A stretch of 64,000 nucleotides of DNA from Anaspis maculata (GCA_949128115.1 OX421966.1:36411042-36475041); one strand, 5' to 3'. Counted from the first letter of the stretch, positions 26,401-35,465 are shown. The notes: generated from the sequence alone by a model not told the origin. Program-made: numbers and translations.

Positions 26401-29400
26401 CGGCTCAATCGCATTTTTCAGAATAAAGCGTCGAAAAGTCGAACTCACTTAGGTTTTCAGGTTAGAGGTTAGAAATATTTTTCTGTTGTGTCAAATGTCA
26501 TAGGCCACTTTGTTTTCTTTGTTTATTGACAAAAATTAAAAACCGTTTGCGCAAAATTACGCAATTCATCACTGAAATGGATAAAAGCATCAGACATCAC
26601 GTCCCGCAAACATTTTCTGACCATCTGTAGCAGAAATGTATAAAAAATACGTAGTTCAGATTCGGAAATTTGGAAAAAATCTCAGGTCACTCGAATCACG
26701 GTTCCGCTGGAAGGAGTATACATTTTACAACATGGAGCGTTGTGATTTATATTCAATACAAAACATTAGTAGAAGGGAGAATACCAGATCTGGTATTCTC
26801 CCTTCTACTAACATTTGTTCGTATTACGTCATATTGCTTAGATTCCGTTGAGAATTTCAATATCTTGAGAGGAAATTGTCACAGTAATACGGGAAGAAAC
26901 TTTTTGACATAAAAGCATACCGCAATAAGCCGTGAATAATGGGGCCTTTGTACAAAAATTTTACTTCTGTCAGTTCTGTCTACCGGGTGTTGGTAATCGG
27001 GTGTTCACTGTTCATAGAAGTCTGTGATCACAACAGAAATGGGTCAAGCCAGAAGTCGCATTGACAGGTGCGATTCTAGTAAGCAGTAGGAAATTCCAGA
27101 GGCGATGCGACATTTTTCCTTAGCAATTCTTAGTAAAAGGTCTCGTAAAAGGTGAAATAAAAAAGACATTCTTCTAATCGTACGAGTTGTAATACCAAAA
27201 AAAAATTCCATTTCAGTCTCGAGTAAAAGAATCCTGCTTCTAGGAATATCCTGCAAATAAATTTGAGCTTCCTCGTGACCGGACCGAAATACCGCGAGAA
27301 CCTCGTGAGCATTTTGCGATTCTGGTTTAAAAATAAGGCACTGTCAATCGCAGTTCTGGAAGAGGTCCAAAATTAATTGGATTTGCAAAAAAGTGTGGGC
27401 TGTTAGGTGTGTATAGATCTCGTGATGTGCATGAGTGAATTACACAAACAGTGATAGTTGCAACTCAAGTTGTTATTGTTTCATTATTCCTAGGACCCAG
27501 ATCGAGCAAGCTTTACCTTGCTGTTATGTTGGCCACTACTGCATAATAACCATGTTCATGTAATGGTTGACATTAATCTAATCTAAACGGTACGAGTCTA
27601 TCAAGAGCTACTTGTAATTATTGTTTATTTAACTCAACATCAATGGCTTTTTATAGCAAGAATTTAATAATCCTTGTGTGGCATCAGTGGCGTTAATAGT
27701 ATAGTTGTTGACAGAAGTTTTATGGCCCAGTTACTGTTCATTGACATCTCATCGACTTTAGCTGAAAGGTGAATAGTTTTTCATGTGTGTAGGATATCCT
27801 GTACGGGGTTTTTCATAAGTTTCGGAAATTTGCTTTTGTGTAGCCTCTATAAACTGCTCACTGTACCTTAAGGATGGCATTTCCTATTGTTTTTTCTTTA
27901 AACGTGAGTTTCATGAGAATCAGTGGAGTAAGAGACTTGTAAAAAAGCGAAGTAATCTAAAATCTAGAATGAAAATTAATAAGTATTTAAAAATTTCAAA
28001 ATTCGAAAAACTAAAGAAAATTTTTTCTCAATTTTTATATTTTTTTCAAAAAAAGTCCCTCATTCTCTTGCCAGCCCAGATTTGAATGACTCATTTTTTT
28101 TCTTACATTTTTAGCTTCTCAGATTTGGCAGAAACTCACGCCACAAGAATCTATCTGTTTCTCTTTCGCTCTGCAGCTAATCCGCAGTCTGTTTCAGTCA
28201 TTTTTTATACTAGGAAATGTCGTCCTTAAACGGCAACATAATCAGGCAATCTTCGTTTCCTACTGCAAGGATTAAATAAGGGGAACAATTTATCAAGTAA
28301 AACTGTTTCGACCTTCTTCTTATAGATAATGTTTGCGAATAACAAACGGAACTTTTGAATCTTTATTACTCTTGATTCTTCTAAAAACAGCATTGTTGAT
28401 GAATGACAAAATGGCAGCAAAATAGGGCAATATTGGTAAATCGATCAGAACAGAATATATCAAGCGGCAACCTTCTAACTAGTGAACTTTCCATAACCAA
28501 TTTCATTTCTCAAGTATAGTTTAATTATGATTGATTAATATCCTGGTTACCGTATTTAGCTCATGCTAATTGACAGAATTGACAAATTAATTTGTAACAC
28601 TGTTTATCTTTTCATGGGGAAAAAGTCTGTTCGGTATGGAATAAAATCATCTATGTATTACTGGAATTATCAGATGGCAATAACCTCCGACAGTCGACGC
28701 CCCTTGCGCCCTAAATGGCCCCCGGGGCAGTCTATTGCCCTCGGCAGTTACCATCATTGTAATTCGCCAGTACATAAATAGCTATTTAAGCCGGTCATAT
28801 GCTCTACACACTTGAGAGCCTTATCATTGAGCTAAGGGTATTACGGCAATTGGCGGTTGAAGAAGTAGAACCGCGTACAGTGGTGTTTTGGCATTGCATG
28901 CCTCCTCACCAATCTTGATAAATGAATGGCAGTTACAATTTGTTAGCAATGCCAGTATCAACTGAGAAGCAACAAATTCAAGTAACTAAATTTTGCGTAT
29001 TTCTTTTTGCAGGAAGTAGTACGGCGTGCGTGGTGCTCCTGAATCGCGAAAACAGCACCCTCTACACGACCAACATTGGCGACAGCGGTTTTATCGTGGT
29101 CCGAAAGGGACGCGTCATCCGCAAGAGCGAGGAGCAGCAGCACTACTTCAACACCCCCTTCCAGCTGTCCTTGGCGCCGCCGGCCTATCAAGCGGAAGTC
29201 CTTTCCGACAACCTCGATTCGGCCGCAACCGACAATTTCCCAGTGGAAGACGGCGATGTCATTTTATTGGCGACCGACGGCGTCTTTGACAACCTTCCCG
29301 ACAATCTTCTCTTGAACGAACTGATCAAGGTTGGCGCTTTTTCCTCCAAGTAGCTTACCTGCTGATTTATGGAAAAGGGAACGCGCGGTTTGTTCTGTTC

Positions 29401-32400
29401 TTGGACGGGTGGCCGGCGTTGGTGAGACGTCAGAGCCCGTTCAGAGAGTAGACCCCGCAAGTTCCCCTTAGCAGGATTCAGTTTAGCAATGCATCTTTGA
29501 AAACTCTTCTGGAATATTGCTGGTCCTTACAATGCACCCGTGGTGCAGAATTCACGTTGAATGAGCTTGTTGCTTCATATGTAATATTCCACCCTTTTTT
29601 TAATTAAAGTAACTACTTATTCATTCAGTAAAGTACCTACTGTTCTCTTAATACAGAAAATCGTTTCAGGTTCAAGGAGAACGGTGTGCATCTCGACTAC
29701 AAATGGTCGCCAACACCATAGCTTGGATGGCCAGAAATCTTTCCTTTGACGAGACGTACGTGTCTCCGTTCGCTCGTAGGGCCCACGCCAATGGCATTCA
29801 AACAATAGGTACGTTGACAATATCAGACAAACTGAGCCAGTAAGTAGCTCCCTGGAAATTCTTTAAATCCAAATCTTCCCATGCTGGAAATTGTTAAGAT
29901 ACTGTTGGACCACATGAAACCTGGTCCAGGTAAAGTGCTGGATTCATCGGTATGTTTTCTGAATCGCTGTGTACAGTACGTCCAGCGGGACCATGATTCG
30001 AGTGACCTGAGCAGATTTTCTACACCTTTTCCAGTTGTAGTTCAGAAAATATCAGTTGTATTTCAGATATCGTCAATTGTAGTTCAGAAGACGTCAATTG
30101 CATTTCAGATTAGTAAAATGTAGTTCAGAAAGTATCAATTTTATTTCAGATTAGTCAAATGTATTTCAGAAACAGTCAATTGTATTTCAGATTAATAAAT
30201 TGAATTTGAGAAAGCGTCATTTGTATATCAGAAAGCGTAATTTGTATTTCAGAACATGTCATTTGTAGTTCAGAAAATAATTTATATGTATAATTTATCA
30301 ATCAATGCAGCTCCAAGATAATTGTAGCATTTGTCGTTCTTCAATGCTGCGGAAGCCGGTCGTGCGATTAACACCCCCGCAGGCATCTGTTACACAGAAG
30401 ATGTGCCGAATATCTGCAGTTCATCATACAAGAAGATCAAGAGTTCGAAGCTGTGGTTGTGCAAAAGTGCCCCAATTTGCAGGAGTCCGAATAAAATTGA
30501 TACTTTCTGAACTACATTTTACTAATCTGAGATGCAACTGATGTCTTCTGAACTACAATTGACGCCTTCTGAACTTCAATTAACGCTTTCTGAAATACAA
30601 TTGACATAATCTGATGTACAGTTCAAGTTTTCTGAACTACATTTGATAAATCTGAAATACAATTGACGCCTTCTGAACTACAAGTGACTAATCCGAAATA
30701 CAATTGACGCTTTCTGAACTACACTTGATAAATTCTGAAATTCAATTGACGATATCTGAAATACAATTGATATTTTCTGAACTACAACTGGAAAAGGTGT
30801 AGTTTAGCATTGTAGGCTTGTAAGCTCTTATCCGGTGTGAAATTGGCTTGTTCAAAAGTTAATCATGTTGCCTATCAAGTTGACGTCAAAATGTCTAAAT
30901 CTTTGAGAAAATTGACCGTGTCATGCGTCGAAATGCTACTCACGGGTCGCAGACACGTCGTGTTACCGTCGTTTAGACACCAAAACCGCACAGACTCCTT
31001 TCAGATTTCACAGCATTTGGAACGTCTCGACGGTCAGGTAGTGCTGACACAAACTCGTCTCGCGCGAGCCCCAAAACGGAGGCAAATGGCAGATCGAAAG
31101 TATTCCACATCAATTTCGGTCCAGTACACCTGCACGCAAATCCTAATCCTAGTGAAAATGCAGACATGCCGGCATGTTTCTTTTGTCAATAACACGCCGA
31201 TCGAAGTTGGTCATACTCACACTTATCAATCATCATCAAAGATCCGTCATGTGTCAGTTCCGTCGCGTCTTGTTATTGATTATTGAACGTAACCTCAAGT
31301 GCCGAAGAAGTGTTTTGTTTCAAATGCCTCATCCTCGGGTAAAAAGGGAAATTGCACAAATTCCCATCGGGAAAACGCATATGGAGAGTCAATGGACCTT
31401 TTATTCTGGAACACAACCATAATCTACTTAGCCCAGTCAAATTAGGTTTTGACCTAGAAATAATTCGCCTAAGGCTGAATTTTTGCACATTGACAGCTTG
31501 GACCTAGTACAACAACATATCAAAATACCCAAACTTTCCCATGTCCGCGTCTTTGATTTTCAGGTCCTCAGGTTCTTGAAGTTGCATCGCTGATCTGCGA
31601 CTCATGCCGTAGCATTATTCTTGGACCGATCAAGCTCAGTTTGGGCTTGAATTGAAGAGAAAAGATCAAACAATGATTTTCTGGTGGAAAAAAACCACAT
31701 CCGGTGCGCAGCAAGCCGGCAGACCCGCGAAATTCAAAATTAACGCTACAGTAAAAAATTGCAGCTGAAAATGGAAAAGACGAAATCCGTCAATTCATTG
31801 GAAGCCAATATATTATAATTCGACTAATCATATCCCGTTTATACCATTTTAGCACAAAGAGTGTCGATCATTCTTGAAGGGGAGTCGTGGGAGGACCAAG
31901 CTCTGCTAGGTGGTCAATTTTGTTTTCCTGGCTATGAAGAAGCGATCACGATAAGTTAGGTATCTTTTCGAACTGAATTCAGTCTCCTGAACTCGAATCC
32001 CTTGTGTAAACTTGGATAAAAACAAGTTTGAACAAGTTAACCTGGAACACTTCAAGTTACTTTGAACTTGAACTTTGACAATTTTGCCGATCTTTTGTTA
32101 CTGTTAGAGGTGTTCATCATTCAGGAAATATTTCAGGGGCCATTAAATTGGAGTGTATTCTTCACGAAATTCATCCACTCGATGTATAATTTTGTTTCTC
32201 AAGTCGAAAAAATCGATTTGAACATGAGCCGCATCTACACATGTCCAGAACACTACATTAAGCATCTTCAAATAAAAATACCTCAAACTATTGAAAAAAT
32301 GATAGCTCATCTTTCAAACTTCGAAGATCTGTGCAGAACTGAATTCCCTGAACATAATTCAAATCGCCATGAATTGCGCTGCAGGATTTTGAGTTATTCG

Positions 32401-35400
32401 ATGACGGGCATAACATTTCAGCAAGATTCATACTCTATATTTCAAATGGGAACTGTTACGTTTCCCCTCATATAACTCAAAACTCTGTGGTGAGATTCAC
32501 GGCGAATCTTATAAGGATTTCAATTCTGCACAGATCCTCGCATTCTCAGAGATGAGTCATTATTTCTTCAATAGTTTAGGCTATTTTCCTTTACAGGTGC
32601 ATGCTGTAGTGTTCAGGTCATCAGTAGACGCTGCGCCGCGCCGACTCAGGTTCAAATCGATTTTTTGAACTCGAGAAACCAAATTATATATCAAGTGAAT
32701 GATTTTCGTGAAGAAGACATTTTATTCTGATGGCTCCTGAATTATTTTCAAAGATGAACACCTCTAACAGTGACAAAAATTGTCTTAAGAAAAAACAAGC
32801 TTTATTTAAGTTAACTTGTTCAAACTTGCTTCTATCCAAATTTGCACCTCGGATTTGAGTTTAGGAGATTGGATTCAGTCGTAAAAGATACCAAACATGT
32901 CGTGATCTATTTAACATGGCCCAGGGAAGAAAAGAACCACCTAGCCGAGCTTCGCCTCCCCACGGGCCCCCTTCAACAATTATTGACACTTTTTGTACCA
33001 AAATGATATCAACGGGATACAATGCATCGAATTACGGTGTATTTGCATATAATAGATTGACGGGTTTCGACAATAGCCTCATATGGCGCCACACAGAGAT
33101 CGCGTCACCCTGACCCACGTTTAGTCTGGGGGTGAATATTTGCAATCGGTGCTCTCACAGACACCATAGATACACACTTGGAAAGCTGAAGAATTGCTGA
33201 ATGCATTGACTTCTGGTTTGTCACTATTCATTTTTGACAAACGATACAAAGCAAGAATTCCGTGAGAAGAGGTCGCGAATAGCAGCGTTAATTTTGAATT
33301 TCGCGGGTCTGCCGGCTTGCTGCGCACCGAATGTGGGCTTTTTGCAACAGAAAATCATTGCCTGATCTTTTCTCTTCAATTCAAGCCCAAACTGAGCTTG
33401 ATCGGTCCAAGAATAATGCTACGGCATGAGTCGCAGATCAGCGATGCAACTCCAAGAACCTGAGGACCTGAAAATCAAAGACGCGGACGGGGGAAAGTTT
33501 GGGTATTTTAATATGTTGTTGTACTAGGTCCAAACTGTCAATGTGCAAAAATTCAGCTTTAGGCGAATTATTTCTAGGTTTTGTCTAGGTAATAGTGGGG
33601 GCACTAGGTGAATGAACCTTGCAAATGGTGATGTAAGCATGAAATTCGGTACACATACTCAGAATGAGCCCCTCTTTCAGATAAGAGGTGGAGCCACGCC
33701 GAATTTTCACCGGAAGGGGGCTCGGGGGGGCTCCTGAAAGTTCAAGGTGCTAGGACTCCCACTGAACCGCATATCAGTTCGTTTTAATAATTAAGAAGGA
33801 AACTCATGAATGTATCGTAAACATTGACGGCGTTTATCGCCTTGTCCCGGAAATTTTCCATTATGAAAAAAAAAAGTTCTTCGGCAAATCACAAAAATTG
33901 GTTTCATTCTATTTTCACCTACAAAGAATTAATAAAGAAATGTGCAACACGTTGATTCCCACAAATTCGTATCCTCTGAACTCGTTTGTGAAGTCAAAAT
34001 TTTGATGGTGTATCTTCTTGAAGAGGGGCATTCCAAAGAGTAAGCTATTTTCAACACTAAGTTCAAACAGATTTTTTTCATTGTTTTGAATCGAAATTAC
34101 TGAATTCCTCCCATCAAAACATACCCTGAACCGTTCTTTGGAAGCACCGCGTGCGATTGAACGTGGAGTAAGTCCTGAAACACCATCAGAATTTTTCTTC
34201 TGTGATGCTGCGCTCCACTCTCGACCGGGGCAATTAGGTTCCTACATAGCAGCGCGGAGTGTATACATGATGCAGGGTATTTTCTCGGTTCAGTTAAATT
34301 TTTCATGATTCAAATTGTGTCATAATATTCAAATTATGTGTATACACTCTGCGCATGCTATGTTGGAACCTAATTGCCCCGGTCGAGAGTGGAGCGCAGC
34401 ATCACAGAAGAAAAATTCTGATGGTGTTTCAGGACTTACTCCACGTTCAATCGCACGCGGTACTTCCAAAAACGGTGTTCAGGGTATGTTTTGACAGAGG
34501 AATTCAGTAATTTCGATTCAAAACATTGAAAAAAATCTGTTTGAACTTAGTGTTGAAAATAGCTTACTCTTTGGAATGCCCCTCTTCAAGAAGATACACC
34601 ATCAAAATTTTGACTCCACAAACGAATTCAGAAGATATGAATTTGTGGGAATCAGCGTGTTGCACATCTTATTATTAATTCTTTGTAGAGGAAAATAAAA
34701 TGAAACCAATTTTTGTGATCTGCCGAAGAACTTATTTTTTTTCATAATGAAAAATTCCCGGGACAAGGCGATAAACGCCGTCAATGTTAACGATATATTC
34801 ATAAGTTTCCTCTTTATTATTAAAACGAACTGATAAGCGATTTAGTGGGAGTCCTAGCATCTTGAACTTTCAGGAGCCTCCCGAGCCCCCTTCCAGTGAA
34901 AATTCGGCGTGGATCCACCTCTTATCTGACAGAGGGGCTCATTCTGAGTATGTGTATCGAATTTCATGCTTTCATCACCATTTGCAAGGTTCACCCCGAT
35001 TTTGGCTCTTAGTGTCCGCACTGTAATTTAATTTGACTAAACGGCGGCGCAGTATTTACATGTAAAATTGAAACTGGTTTTGGTCAATTTATCTTCAAGG
35101 TACAGTACCTAATTTTTTCTAGTCCTAGCATCAACTAATAATCACATTGTCTCGGTCGACCTGCTCAACGCTAATTTCCTTTTGTATTATTACTTACCTA
35201 CTGATTCTTGCGCCGCAAATATGTTCCATTCCCTCTTCCCCTCCTGTTCAATTTTCAGTTTATAGTTTTGAACCCCTATTACATATGGTAGATAATAAAG
35301 TTCTCTTAAAAACACAGTAGGTACTGGCTACATGAAACTGACCAAAACTGGTTTTAATTTTGCTCACTTTCAATGATTGATACAAATTAACAGTTTTTCT

Positions 35401-35465
35401 CTTTTGTTGTTGTAGGTGGAAAACCAGATGACATAACAGTTCTACTCGCAACAGTCGCAATATGA
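8234..35465 (+). CDS. PPTC7: PPTC7-like mitochondrial PP2C phosphatase (whole spliced gene)
   Basis: Five exons (8234-8468, 23259-23438, 29013-29329, 29670-29808, 35416-35465) join in phase to 306 aa, close to the roughly 304 aa of vertebrate PPTC7. The family removes phosphate from serine/threonine in the mitochondrial matrix and supports coenzyme Q and mitochondrial homeostasis. Metal-binding PPM motifs are present: GDD (63-65), DGVGGW (82-87), GDSG (161-164), ATDGVFDN (225-232) and KPDD (293-296). [19 protein letters not shown] (177-195) is strongly family-specific. The N-terminus ([14 protein letters not shown]) is basic and hydrophobic, fitting a targeting signal. The first Met gives the family's usual N-terminal length. 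Intron 1 is 14.8 kb and intron 4 is 5.6 kb, both packed with palindromic elements. The gene converges on the Derlin gene downstream. Confidence 0.95.
8469..9400 (+). other. PPTC7 intron 1, first part: no clear feature
   Basis: Intronic, with no coding or structured repeat that I could establish. At 9005-9045 there is a copy of the dispersed ACCAAATTTAGATAAAATCGG-type text seen in several of the elements. Confidence 0.4.
9404..10273. repeat. Inverted repeat, about 330-bp arms, in PPTC7 intron 1
   Basis: The left end TGGACAGGAAGCTGGTGCCT (9404-) pairs with AGGCACCAGCTCCCTGTCCA (ends 10273). Pairing continues through TACATGATTTTAACCCTGTA and its inverse near 10205-10235, and through AATTTTTGGGG near 9655/10015. 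The spacer of about 240 bp carries ACAGGGTA (9814) and CACCCTG (9850) motifs, suggesting a further small element at the centre. No coding region recognised. Confidence 0.85.
10280..11037. other. Intronic, short GATAG tandem text only
   Basis: At 10657-10725 there is a degenerate GGATAGATT / GTGATAG tandem run. Otherwise nothing supported was seen. Confidence 0.4.
11040..12157. mobile_element. TA-flanked palindromic element, 1.1 kb
   Basis: The left end is TA then CAGGTGTCCCATTTTGACGG; the right end is TCAAAATTGGACACCTG then TA (12158-12159). The arms pair along most of their length: 11165-11440 (CAAATGGCATGCCC, GGTACCCTACCC) with 11600-11850 (GGGCATGCCATTTG, GGGTAGGGTACTCC). The centre is near 11.55-11.6 kb. 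There is no transposase frame. The TA flanks and short CAGG-type ends suggest a non-autonomous Tc1/mariner-like origin (inference). Confidence 0.8.
12205..12440. repeat. Repeat shared with 62.87-63.07 kb
   Basis: The run GATGCTATGCAGAATGACGT, then TTTTCAGAAAGAG, then ATCACAAAGTAG, recurs in the same order at 62890-63045 (GATGCTGTGCAGGATGACGT onward). It is therefore a second, diverged copy of one arm of the palindrome at 62313-63075. Confidence 0.6.
12486..13105. mobile_element. Palindromic element, CAGGGTGTTTGCAAAC end, with nested MITE
   Basis: The left end is TA/CAGGGTGTTTGCAAACTTGG. The arms 12590-12727 and 12930-13070 pair (GGTCAAAAGGTGG with CCACCTTTTGACC). The right outer end is missing. 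A second copy at 39362-39837 keeps the right end (GTTTACAAACACCCTG/TA) and lacks the left, so the two copies together define the family. A smaller element (12730-12926) sits at the centre. Confidence 0.75.
12730..12926. mobile_element. MITE, TA/CAGGGTGAGTCATAAATCC family, copy 1
   Basis: The left end is CAGGGTGAGTCATAAATCC after TA. The right end is CACCCTG followed by TG (a probable decayed TA). Related copies are at 39425-39596 and 40784-40932. It is non-coding and sits in the middle of a larger palindrome. Confidence 0.65.
13106..14840. other. PPTC7 intron 1, AT-rich, no clear feature
   Basis: I see no conserved reading frame, RNA gene or structured repeat in this stretch. Confidence 0.4.
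14915..15362. repeat. Minisatellite, four units of about 110-130 bp
   Basis: Units begin near 14918, 15030, 15149 and 15278. Each reads roughly CAGCTTGAAAATAAGAATG, ATACGAGACAAGGGTAAG, TTCATGAAAATCGTTCCACT, AATATGGCGGCCAAGATGGC. The same units recur at 63715-63950. Only text similarity supports it; no function is implied. Confidence 0.75.
15531..16751. mobile_element. Non-autonomous hAT element, 1.2 kb
   Basis: The ends CAGAGCTGGG (15531-15540) and CCCAGCTCTG (16742-16751) are perfect inverses. They are flanked by a perfect 8-bp duplication ATGGTAAC (15523-15530 and 16752-16759). The 8-bp duplication and CAGAG-type ends are diagnostic of the hAT superfamily. Both subterminal regions (15560-15705 and 16440-16735) are dense in TATTTAAATACTTT, likely transposase-binding repeats. 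The middle has no transposase frame, so it would need a helper. It inserted into the composite repeat at 14840-16960. Confidence 0.93.
16960..20880. other. PPTC7 intron 1, largely unique AT-rich DNA
   Basis: No gene found. Short direct similarity TTCTTGCTCCGTCAA occurs at 17589 and again near 17883. CTCGCTAATGCTCGTTTCGC at 18148-18167 looks like degraded mobile-element text. Otherwise nothing supported. Confidence 0.4.
20893..21560 (+). repeat. Dispersed repeat family D, copy 1
   Basis: Shares, in the same order and orientation, GGGCAAATTTTCTAG, the ATCAAAATGTTGGAATCTTTG region, GCGACTCGGGGGTCGCAG, GTTTAGACACCAAAGCCGCA and CACGGTTCCGCTGGAAGGA with copies at 25893-26717, 29978-31170 (interrupted) and 38323-39060. 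No intact frame is shared between copies, so it is probably a decayed non-coding transposon or the tail of one. Confidence 0.75.
21908..23073. repeat. Inverted repeat, about 280-bp arms, in PPTC7 intron 1
   Basis: GGCGTCAAATACAAAATTTG at the left pairs with CAAATTTTGTATTTGACGCC at the right. The arms continue through AACAGGGTAATAGGCTAGAG and its inverse near 22970-22990, and AATGCAACCCCCACCAACTC with GTTGGGGGTTGCATT. The centre carries a direct repeat (GGGCCGCTATTCTTGAATCG at about 22258 and 22736). The right end is only 186 bp before exon 2. Confidence 0.85.
23259..23438 (+). CDS. PPTC7: PPTC7 exon 2
   Basis: Codes residues 80-138 with split codons at both ends (G79, G139). It holds DGVGGW, a PPM metal-site motif, and [19 protein letters not shown] and [13 protein letters not shown], which match PPTC7 closely. 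The acceptor is TGTTGCAG; the donor is TTAG/GTAATT. Confidence 0.95.
23439..23755. other. PPTC7 intron 2, start: nothing recognised
   Basis: AT-rich intronic sequence without supported features. Confidence 0.4.
23760..24556. repeat. Inverted repeat, 0.8 kb, in PPTC7 intron 2
   Basis: The left ACCGGTGCAATGACTCATCC pairs with GGATGAATCACTGCACCG at the right end. GGTCCGACCCCTGCTCAAAC pairs with TTCAAGCAGAGGTCGGGCC, and CGGAAGAAAACGACCG with CGGCCGTTCTCTTCCG. The arms are visibly diverged, so it is an older element. It is GC-richer than the surrounding intron; no protein was recognised in it. Confidence 0.8.
24570..25890. other. PPTC7 intron 2, no clear feature
   Basis: At 25167-25200 a short GCCAAATTTCATGCTTTTAT segment matches the module in the 1.6-6.9 kb and 33.6-35.0 kb palindromes. 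Nothing else supported. Confidence 0.4.
25893..26717 (+). repeat. Dispersed repeat family D, copy 2
   Basis: The longest copy: GGGCAAATTTTCTGGCC, GCAACTCGGGGGTCGCAG, GTTTAGACACTGAAACCGCA, GCGTCGAAAAGTCGAACTC, then GGTTAGAAATATTT, and ending CACGGTTCCGCTGGAAGGA. The last part after GGTTAGAAATATT is shared with copy 4 (38930-39060). Intact across the point where copy 3 is interrupted. Confidence 0.75.
26766..26811. repeat. Perfect 46-bp palindrome without spacer
   Basis: Two exact 23-base arms meet at CCAGA/TCTGG with no spacer (centre between 26788 and 26789). The arm reads AGTAGAAGGGAGAATACCAG from 26768. Directly outside, pairing stops at once (A opposite C). It lies 49 bp after the end of repeat copy D2. 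Confidence 0.95.
26815..29012. other. PPTC7 intron 2, no clear feature
   Basis: AT-rich intronic DNA. No conserved frame, RNA gene or structured repeat recognised. Confidence 0.4.
29013..29329 (+). CDS. PPTC7: PPTC7 exon 3
   Basis: Codes residues 140-244 with the PPM core: [30 protein letters not shown] and [18 protein letters not shown]. It is clearly GC-richer than its surroundings. The acceptor is TTTTTGCAG. The donor AAG/GTTGGC is weak; reading through it adds only VGAFSSK before a stop, so retention would remove the last metal-binding aspartates. Confidence 0.95.
29670..29808 (+). CDS. PPTC7: PPTC7 exon 4
   Basis: Codes residues 245-290 plus the first base of G291. [20 protein letters not shown] and [15 protein letters not shown] align with the PPTC7 helix and its YMSPFA motif. 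The acceptor is TCGTTTCAG; the donor is ATAG/GTACGT. Confidence 0.93.
29978..31170 (+). repeat. Dispersed repeat family D, copy 3, interrupted
   Basis: The left piece (29978-30022) ends GCAGATTTTCTA; the right piece resumes at 30802 with GTTTAGCATTGTAGGCTTG. Joined without the 777-bp insert they match copy 1 (TTTTCTAGTTGAGCATT) and copy 4 (TTTTCTACTTTAGCATTGTA) exactly at the junction. Confidence 0.85.
30023..30799. mobile_element. TA-inserted element with 21-bp satellite arms
   Basis: Ends CACCTTTTCCAGTTGTAG and CTACAACTGGAAAAGGTG are inverse. TA flanks both sides (30021-30022 and 30800-30801), and intact copies of the host repeat have a single TA there. The left arm (about 30034-30295) is some 12 tandem units of 20-21 bp, roughly TGTATTTCAGAAAGCGTCAA. 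The right arm (about 30495-30790) is some 14 such units inverted. The 190-bp middle is unrelated and has no recognised protein. It is non-autonomous; TA insertion suggests a Tc1/mariner-like mover (inference). Confidence 0.92.
31447..33590. repeat. Nested palindrome in PPTC7 intron 4 (outer arms)
   Basis: Outer arms 31447-31745 and about 33285-33590 pair closely: CCTAGAAATAATTCGCCTAA with its inverse near 33565, and CCGGCAGACCCGCGAAATTC with GAATTTCGCGGGTCTGCCGG. The space between is filled by a second, different palindrome (31748-33083) plus about 200 bp of extra sequence on the right side. Confidence 0.85.
31748..33083. repeat. Inner palindrome, family P, copy 1
   Basis: Inverted halves: ATCATATCCCGTTTATACCA, TGCTAGGTGGTC and AAACAAGTTTGAACAAGTTAA-type text on the left, with their inverses near 33000, 32935 and 32815 on the right. 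The same family, with its ends intact, is at 50475-52257. A 137-codon open frame (32062-32475) lies inside; it spans palindrome text and is not kept in the other copy, so it is not called as a gene. Confidence 0.85.
33614..34992. repeat. Long hairpin: 653-bp arms, 73-bp loop
   Basis: Arms 33614-34266 and 34340-34992 pair nearly base for base (GAACCTTGCAAATGG with CCATTTGCAAGGTTC; GGCAATTAGGTTCC with GGAACCTAATTGCC). The symmetry centre is at 34303 from both outer and inner ends. The tip is AT-rich. It lies in PPTC7 intron 4, so the primary transcript could form a long duplex. Confidence 0.93.
35416..35465 (+). CDS. PPTC7: PPTC7 exon 5 (terminal coding exon)
   Basis: Codes [15 protein letters not shown] then TGA, completing the KPDD metal-binding motif and the last strand of the PP2C fold. 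The acceptor is TTGTTGTAG. Confidence 0.93.

Noticed and set aside
29026..29315. Overlapping frames on both strands in PPTC7 exon 3
   Set aside because: Shadows of the real exon caused by its high GC content; only the frame with PP2C motifs is real.
30034..30295. Possible CRISPR-like array of 21-bp units
   Set aside because: The units are contiguous without unique spacers, the mirror array is inverted, and the DNA is eukaryotic. It is a transposon arm.
30837..31286. 149-codon plus-strand open frame
   Set aside because: It lies in dispersed repeat D copy 3; the other copies have stops and frameshifts in the same place.
32062..32475. 137-codon plus-strand open frame
   Set aside because: It spans arm and centre of palindrome family P, is not conserved in the second copy at 50475-52257, and has no recognisable domain.
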